DNA from: Reticulitermes speratus
Lineage: Eukaryota; Arthropoda; Insecta; Blattodea; Rhinotermitidae
Direction: 5' to 3'
Assembly (NCBI GenBank): GCA_021186555.1
Contig: JAJKFL010000013.1
Span: forward strand, 32,320,743-32,384,742
Length of the DNA: 64,000 nt
Shown here in pieces: positions 57,358-64,000 of the stretch (within the stretch, counting starts at the first letter, position 1; the number at the start of each line of letters is the position of its first letter). The notes beneath the pieces were generated by a model. That model had not been told where the DNA came from. It made no database searches and saw only the letters and a program-made list of their open reading frames with translations. Position numbers and translations under genes: made by a program.

Positions 57358-58340
57358 CCTGGCATTCACCTTACAACTGAGAAAAATCACGGAAAACCTC
57401 AGTCAGGTTATTCGAAAGGCGCCTAGTTTTAGGTGCTAGGCACGATTCAGTGTCGGTTTGGCCACTAAGGGCCTCGACGTATCTACTGGCCTGTCCCGTA
57501 GCTTGCGCTAGGCGACTTGGGTCAGCCCTCGGTCAGCGTAAATATCTGCCGAGTTGCTGAACTAAGGGGCTCCCCACACCAGCTAACTTTGAGTCGTAAC
57601 TCTCGGTTAGAGCTCTGATGTGTTCAGCAAAGAAAGAAACTCCCAAATCCTCGTGAATTTACACGTTACTCATGCACCAAGGTGCACCAGTAGCAATGCG
57701 TAGCCACTTGTATTGAATAACCTGCAGCTTTCTGAGGTGGCTGCAGGCAGCGGACCTCCAAATGGGGCACGCATAGTTCATCATGGGCCGTATGAGTTGC
57801 TTATACAGCAGAACTCCGTTCCTGATGGACAGACCGCTTCTCCTGTGAAGGAGAGAGCTAAGCAGACCGTCGTTGGGCAGCTTTCTTCTTGACCTGGACG
57901 ATGTGAGGCGACCAGGTCATCCGTGTATCAAGGATCACTCCCAGATAACGGGCTGTGTCGACCCATTGGATTGGCTCCCCTAGGAGCTGCACCGGTCGAG
58001 GCTTGGAGAACCTCCACCCTGCCTTCGCAAAGAGCATGGCATTGCTCTTGGAGACATTGATGGCGATCCTCCATACTCTCAGCAACCTCTCTAGGTCACT
58101 GAGGTATGCTTCTAAGTAGCTAACAAGCAGCGCCGGGCTGAGGGACTTGGCAATGATTGCCGTGTCATCCGCGTACAATGCCAGCTCGACGTGGCGGGAA
58201 GGGACCGGCATGTCATTGACATACAGACTGAATAAGACAGGAGAGATTAGTCCCCCCTGTGCTACGCCAGCCCGCATGCCACGACGGGTGATACTGGTCG
58301 GTGTAACAGCGCTCCTTTTTATAGCCAGCCACTGAAGGTC
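57358..58340 (-). pseudogene. Jockey-type LINE reverse-transcriptase fragment
   Basis: The reverse strand reads AGVAQGGLISPVLFSLYVND, then ELALYADDTAIIA with the catalytic YADD, LLRVWRIAINVSKSNAMLF, ARYLGVILDTRMTWSPHI, and after a break near 57860 PMMNYACPIW, LRKLQVIQYKWLRIATGAP and HIRALTESYDSKLA. This is the fingers-palm-thumb part of an insect Jockey/CR1-type element, followed by its 3' UTR towards 57360. It is 5' truncated near 58340 and carries frame breaks. Confidence 0.82.
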
Positions 58341-58620
58341 TGGTGTGCTGTGATTGGCTGCTTGACGTAGGTGGGCTCCGTCCAGTGCTCTCCTTGATCT
58401 CGTTCCTCATCGCTTTCTTCATTTCTCCGTAAGGGCCATTTATCATTCTCCCTCCTGGCTTTAGCGGAACGCGCAGAACGGAAAGTGTACCGTTTAGCAC
58501 GTTGTAGCCGTGCTGTTGTGGACAGCGGAGAAACTGCTACAGGAAGTGGAGTGTACCGTGTTGTCTAGTGGGAAGCGGAGAGTTCCCACACTTTTAATTT
58601 CCACCCACAGTATTCTGTAC
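58341..58620. other. unassigned
   Basis: Moderately GC-rich sequence joined to the truncated LINE. Not recognised. Confidence 0.3.
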
Positions 58621-58626
58621 ATAATA

Positions 58627-58665
58627 TTACCTGAAGGTGGCCAGGTTGGCCGAAACCTGTCGTAA
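58627..58665 (+). ncRNA. degenerate hammerhead-like motif
   Basis: CTGAAGG (58631-58637; consensus ends GA), stem II GGCC/GGCC (58639-58642 with 58648-58651), GAAA (58652-58655), short stem III, GTC (58659-58661). TTAC pairs with GTAA as stem I. The same extra T stands before stem II as in 55970-56014. The A-to-G change in the core should reduce or abolish cleavage. Confidence 0.5.
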
Positions 58666-60490
58666 ACTACATAAAATTTCTTATAACAATAAAAATGTTT
58701 TTGTTGTGATTCACGGATTATGTACTTTAATATACATTACCAACAAAAGTATAGAGAATCCAAAGGTACTATCTCCCTACAAGGCCTATGTGGATATAGG
58801 CCCCTACTGCATAGAACTCAATTGTAAGGAAAGACATGCATATAGACTTCATGTATTTTAATTTGGTTTTAGTAGCACACATAGAAATAATAAGTTCCAG
58901 TTTCAATTACATGAATTTTTTGACATCTGGCTCCCACATTTTATGCATGAGTACAACCATGTTTTTGTTGCAAATGTAAATTTTTATTCAGTTCAGTGAA
59001 ATGGAACAGTTAAACTGTGATTTACAAATAATAGTGCATTTGTATTTTAATTCCATGAGATAACAGACAGACAAGGCCACAGAAAGTTCTTTCAGGGCTT
59101 GTTGGATGGCAGTCCGATTCCGTTGTATTTACACTGGCCAACAGCTGAAGGCATTGTGTTGTCAATACTACCTTCGAAAATGGAACATGCTTTCGTTTGA
59201 ACTGTGGATGAGGGCAGCTGATTGGGTGCCTCTGCTGTGCAGATAAATATGTGGTATTTACACCTACCATGTGTACCAGTTCAGAAAGGTAAAATTGTCT
59301 GCAAGTATTTACTTCAGTCCAAGTTTACGCAACAATCATGTGCGGTACGGAAGACTAAATTAAACCAAAAATTCAGCACCAATATATGATGGTCTGTGAT
59401 CCAGAGACCATCATAGAGAGCAGAGGGCATAAAGTAAAAGCCAAATCTCCTTCTAAAGTTGCCTGGCCACTACTGTAGGACAAGCACTACAAACAAGTGT
59501 GTGAAGTATTTGTTATGTATCATTGTGTATGGCACATGGAATAAAATTCTTAGAATTAGTGCAAAAGAGTTATGTTTCTACTTGAGGAATTTACACACAT
59601 GCACACTGTGCACATGCCACTGTTTAGACCAAAGCAGTTACGTCACGTAAGAGAATATGTCACATATTAGACGTGATATATTGTGAACAAAACCAAACCA
59701 CCAATGAATGCCAAACTGGAGGAGAATTATTAGTGCAAAATACTATGGGGAAAAGTGTGATCAGGACTATAAAATGGTAGCATAGTAAACCCATGCTGAG
59801 GAGAGAAATGTTATGATAAGCAATATCTTACCCATGGATGTGTGACTCATTTTCCCCAATACTGTTTTTAAATAATGTACTACTTGTACGCTCAATTCTC
59901 TTTTGTCACTTCTCCCAACATACAGCAAACCTGTTTTAGTGGAAAACTCTTATTACAGTCCTGTGGATCTTGTGTAAGAAACGCTATAAACTAAATTTAA
60001 TGAATGACACTAATGCGGAAACAGCAAGGACAAGCGTTTAAGAGAAAATACTCTTCATGTTTCTATTTTTGTTCTGTACTGTACTGTACTTTCAGCATGA
60101 CTGTGCCCTTCCATTACCTATTGTTTATCAGCCGTGAGATACTGTTAGGAAGTATAGCTAGGCTGGAAGAAGAGTGTGGGGTGGGTTTAGAACGAAGGAT
60201 GCGTAAGTTTGGGGGTTGAACAGGTCAGTAAACACAGATATGTAGGCAAACAATGGAAAGCCATTTTACAGTAGGTAGTTTTTTTGGACATAAGTAGTCA
60301 CAGACACAAATGCATTGCAGGAATCCAAACCTCACTCCTTCGCACCCCAAACAGTGGTAATGTTTCCACGTTCCAACCCAAACAGCAAAATTAGACTTGC
60401 TGGTGGAAGGTTTACCCCCCCAATAGAAAAGGAAAACCATACCATTCATGACAAAATATCCAAGGATTTTTAGTTTTCCATTAATATTAG
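58666..60490. other. unassigned, AT-rich
   Basis: No exon, repeat or RNA gene recognised over 1.8 kb. Confidence 0.4.
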
Positions 60491-60494
60491 CCAT

Positions 60495-61370
60495 GGCCTC
60501 CAAAGAAAAGAGTAGTTCTTTATCTCAACACAATAGTAAAATGACTGAAACAAGTGAAAAAGAGAAGTTGATAGTAAAACAAATTGTGGCAAAATTTAAT
60601 GTGGGGGGGGGGGAAACAAAAAGTATATGACATATTAAATGCCATATCAGAAATAAGACCAGTGGCCAAATTCTAGTAATTGTTCTATGAAATGGAAACT
60701 AAGAGAAAGTTGAAATGAATACAGGAATGAGATTGTGTAGGAGTGTTTTGTAAGTGCGAGAAGCAGAAACCTCCCAATATTTTGAACAGTCCTACAGGAA
60801 CATGCAAAGAAGTGGCTAAAAAGCTGGACAAGAGTGAATTTAGGGCATCTAATGGAGGATTACAAAGTTTCAGGAAGAGACATCAAATTGTATTTAATGA
60901 GTACAGCATGTTCACATAGACTATATTCATCAATATCAAACTTAATGGAACTGCATTCCTGCAATTGGATGTTTGAATGCAAATTTTACACTTTATATTG
61001 TATTGCTAGTTTATCTGTCTACATTGAACACACTTTTATTAATAATTTTAATTCTCCAAGTTTTAGATACCTCATTTTATTTATGCATGAGCTGCATTTC
61101 CTAGTGAAAACACATAAAAATGTTTTATACATCTCTTGTATTTGCTTTCTTTGTGACGATGGCCCAGAAAGAGCCGAAATATGTAGGAGATAATAATACG
61201 CAATGGTTAATAATTACAATCTGACTACGTATGCATTTTGTTAGACTCATTAATGATTGACTAATGCACGGAAAAGATGGAAAATATTAAGCTGTATTTA
61301 ATGAAGTCTGCAGTGAAACTGGCAATGTTTATGAATAAACTGTATGACATTTCCAAACTTCAAGTACCTG
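60495..61370 (+). pseudogene. pogo/Tigger transposase N-terminal part, interrupted
   Basis: Reads EKEKLIVKQIVAKFNVGGG, where a G9 run breaks the frame. Then come YDILNAISEI-like and KEVAKKLDKSEFRASNG with LQSFRKRHQIVFNE, the CENP-B-type helix-turn-helix of pogo/Tigger transposases. After an insert (60901-61292) the VFNEVCSETGNV block resumes at about 61295 and decays soon after. Confidence 0.7.
60901..61292 (+). mobile_element. Penelope-like fragment inserted in Tigger, with decayed hammerhead motif
   Basis: TGTATTTAATGA flanks it at 60889-60900 and 61293-61304, a 12-bp target duplication that splits one Tigger codon block. Inside, GTGACGA (61153-61159), GGCCC/GAGCC, GAAA (61176-61179) and GTA (61183-61185) repeat the hammerhead layout of 55970-56014 with a C-to-G core change and one stem II mismatch. 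Confidence 0.65.
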
Positions 61371-62438
61371 TATGAAAACAAAAAACATCCCAGTCCCTCA
61401 CGGTTCCATTGTAGGCAGGTTTCACTGTATACAACAGACTTCAGCGCATTTGTTAAGTTTTGTGATGACAGAAGAATGTCTGCTATTCAGTCTAGAATTT
61501 TTGTCTCTAATAAAAAGCATTCCGTCTTTTCCAGACCATGGACTTTTCTTAGATTACAAAGGGTGCTGCATGGTGCAGGTACATTCTGTTACCTCTTATC
61601 TCCTCCACTTACCATTACCGGACCTATCTTGATAGCAATCTGGCAAATTATTTCTGGGTTGCAAGTGAATCAAGTAACACCATTTCTAAATTGTCATGGC
61701 ATGGCATTTCCAAATTTGGTTCAGGCAGGATAAGGTTACAATCAAGGTCATTGCATCAGCATTGTAATGAGTATTGGCATTTCATTTCTATTTACTTCCT
61801 AATTACAATGCCATGCAAGTTTTCTTTTGCTCTTTGTCATGAGGCATTGAGTATAGATAACATTCAGTGCTGATCTGGGTATACTCTCTCAGAAGCATCG
61901 TTTGTGTGTGAGAAGCCACTGAATATACTATTATTTCTTGTTACTTATGAAACTGACTTGTACTGAATTACGTGTGTTGCTTTCACTGCCAACCACCTTC
62001 CACAGCTATCCTGGAAATTTCCGAAATTTTGGGTATGGTTTTGAAAGATAAGGGGTGGCAGTCCGGATCTGAATAAGTCAGAACAGTTTAAACAAACTCA
62101 GAAGAATCATTCATAAAAAGACACCTTCAATGTGAAGCATTTTTGAAAGTACCGTTTATTCCCTTCATGATCTTCAAAATTATTGGAGTTCATTCATATT
62201 CTTCATGCTCAGCAACTAACAGAATCAACAGAGAAGTATGGATTTTGTTTGTATACTTCTTACCTATTACATAATAACCTGCGTCCTATGTAAACATTGG
62301 TATACCACTGTACAAAATGGCATGATTTATTTACACATCAATTACTGAGTCATCTTCCTGCTACAGAACACTGACAACAATTCCACAGAGCTTAACTGAC
62401 AAACACAATACACTTGGAACATACATAAACATTGGTCA
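61371..62438. other. unassigned, includes probable 3' UTR of the minus-strand exon
   Basis: Nothing coding recognised. TTTATT at about 62324-62331, read on the minus strand as AATAAA, could be the polyadenylation signal for the exon ending at 62439. Confidence 0.4.
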
Positions 62439-62558
62439 TCAGTTCACAAAATATTCCTCTTCAAATTTATTAAAATCCTCTTCAGTAAAAACTGTAGATT
62501 CTTCTTTTAGTTCAGAAGATGACTTCTCTGTCCTGCATTTTACACTCCTTTCAAAAAT
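62439..62558 (-). CDS. terminal exon of an unidentified gene, RPS19BP1/AROS-like
   Basis: Acceptor GTGGTTTTCAG at 62559, then exactly 40 codons in phase 0: IFERSVKCRTEKSSSELKEE, STVFTEEDFNKFEEEYFVN and TGA (62441-62439). The acidic ending with a VFTEEDF.KF..EYF pattern resembles the C-terminus of ribosomal protein S19-binding protein 1 (active regulator of SIRT1), a small nucleolar protein. That assignment is from memory and rests on about 15 residues. Upstream exons were not found and may lie right of the window. Confidence 0.5.
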   Translation of the reverse strand: MFERSVKCRTEKSSSELKEESTVFTEEDFNKFEEEYFVN

Positions 62559-62937
62559 CTGAAAACCACAATATAAACTTGTTACTGATGGCATTCCTCA
62601 GGTACAGAAAATAAGTACTTGCAGCACCTGCTTCATCCATCAGAGGGTACTGTAGGCCACAGGAAGTGTAAACTAGTGATCAGAAGTACAAGCACTTGGG
62701 TATCACTAATGCACATAAACACTTTAAGCAATTAACTTGTGTGCTACTTTCAATATGACAAAAATTTCTGTTAAAAAAAAGATTTTTAGCACAATTTTAA
62801 ACAAATCTGACGACACGTGTCACATAGCTTGATATCCTAAGAATTGGAAATTAAATTTCTTATTCTATGTTGGGGGCAAGTAAAATTACGGCCCATAAAA
62901 CCTGTTACATTTTCATGCTTCTATAATAGGGTGTTGT

Positions 62938-62962
62938 ACTGTATATATATATATATATATAT
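62938..62962. repeat. TA dinucleotide microsatellite
   Basis: Eleven or so TA units. Confidence 0.9.
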
Positions 62963-63109
62963 AAATCTTGTGGTATAACCCAAAGGCTGGACACAATCCT
63001 GTGACAGTTCGATTCACCTTCCAACCTATTTCCTTAACCCTCAACTTATTGCTATCCTATTTCTTCTGCCTTCTAAGTGGACAATTTCTAAGAGGTAAAA
63101 GGTATAGGT

Positions 63110-63262
63110 AAAGTTCACCCTAGAAAAGGCCATGAAGGCCCAGAGGGGGAGTAGAGGTATAGCTCTACTCTTTCTTTAACCTCGGCACTAGATAGGGGTG
63201 GGTGGTCAATGCCATGCCCTGGCCGCTTTACCCCCGGGAATGATCCGGTACCCATTGTAATT
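63110..63262 (-). mobile_element. SINE body, head missing
   Basis: Matches the left part of the SINE at 25466 (GGCCATGAAGGCCCAGAGGG, GCACTAGATAGGGG, CCCCGGGAATGATCCGG). It stops before the tRNA-related head, so it is truncated at the right. Confidence 0.65.
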
Positions 63263-63779
63263 TCAGAGAGGTTCCCTCATAAAATTCTGTGCCATTTCTC
63301 ATCTCCCCTTTACACCTGGAACACTGTAGCATCCTAGAAAAGTTACATGTTGTGATTTTGATGTAAATACAAGTCTGGTGGCCCCTAAGAGTCATACCTG
63401 TACTTAGGTTCATTTTTTTTGGTCCCAGCCAAAACTCCAACATAAATAATGTGCAAGTTTTCTCAATTTAAGGCTTTTCCCATCCATACAGCATGAAAAT
63501 TTGATCCCTACACCATTTTGGGGCCTTAATTTAGGGTTTGTGTTTACAACTTTGGAGTCTTGGGTTAAGTAAATTATGCCCTGATTATGTGCAACGGAAG
63601 TGAGGCAATATCAAAAGTAATTACGAACTACTGCTGCAGTGTACTATCAATTCTCAAGAGTCAAGAATCTGAGGAAGAAAATGAGGTTTGAGTGAACACT
63701 GGAGGAAGCTAATTTTAAACTCGGTGATTAAGTTCTCAGATTATGTGCATGCAGATAAGACCATAAAACCACTCTAACA
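63263..63779. other. unassigned
   Basis: Nothing recognised. Confidence 0.3.
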
Positions 63780-63965
63780 GTGATCACCATGACCACAGAG
63801 GACCTCAGTCAGTCAGCGAAAATGGGAAACAGTAAAGAAAGCGGTGGCAATATTGAAGAGGCAGAAGAGGAAACCCCACCTTCTCAGTTCATACGTTTGT
63901 TGAGGCAGTCAAATGTTTTGAAGTTGTCAGGAGATACTTCAGTTTGAGTAGACTTAACGATTAGG
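63780..63965 (+). pseudogene. possible pogo/Tigger C-terminal remnant
   Basis: One frame reads NIEEAEEETPPSQF. After a one-base shift another reads VEAVKCFEVVRRYFSLSRLN and stop. The pattern acidic stretch, then EA-K-hydrophobic-VVRR-F, resembles the C-terminal tail of Tigger transposases. Weak. Confidence 0.35.
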
Positions 63966-64000
63966 CAGAGTGCTGCTCTTCACTCATCACACCTGACTAA

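Overview
The window is animal nuclear DNA, almost certainly from an insect with a large, transposon-rich genome. It has short exons in long introns, GT-AG splicing, tRNA-derived SINEs, mariner, pogo/Tigger, hAT, Jockey, CR1/RTE and Penelope-type remnants, and arrays of C2H2 zinc fingers. The zinc-finger style (repeats of CDVCNKAFGQ with acidic IKVEE leader exons), the LINE tail types and the SINE bodies resemble what I know from cockroaches and termites (Blattodea). That placement is an inference. No bacterial, viral or CRISPR locus was found.

Left part (about 1-19,550, + strand): the last ten or so exons of the microsomal triglyceride transfer protein large subunit gene (Mtp). Nine exons join in one continuous frame of 589 codons plus a stop. 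A tenth, upstream exon is probable. The N-terminal exons are not visible and probably lie left of the window. The introns carry MITEs, two inverted SINEs, a pogo-like remnant, a LINE remnant, a 96-bp-armed hairpin and a 64-bp minisatellite that repeats a splice acceptor plus the start of the following exon.

Middle part (about 20,700-53,000): two copies of a segment of roughly 10 kb in direct orientation. Each copy holds a pogo/Tigger fragment, a minus-strand zinc-finger exon, a second Tigger element with an internal G-rich minisatellite, a SINE, old tandem repeats and anonymous sequence. Differences between copies date later events. Copy A gained a 4.27-kb Jockey element with a perfect 14-bp target duplication, and apparently lost 4.26 kb including a zinc-finger leader exon. 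Copy B gained a truncated LINE. Between the copies lie a hAT element with an LTR-like repeat nested in it, a SINE and a CR1-like LINE tail.

Right part (53,000-64,000): a frameshifted P-element-type transposase with a split THAP domain, a Penelope-type fragment with a hammerhead-ribozyme-like core (two more degenerate cores follow), a Jockey reverse transcriptase fragment, a Tigger remnant interrupted by a Penelope-type insert, and one minus-strand terminal exon that may belong to an RPS19BP1/AROS-like gene. The only gene that looks intact is Mtp. The zinc-finger, THAP and retrotransposon reading frames are all broken as read here. All similarity statements were made by eye, without database searches.
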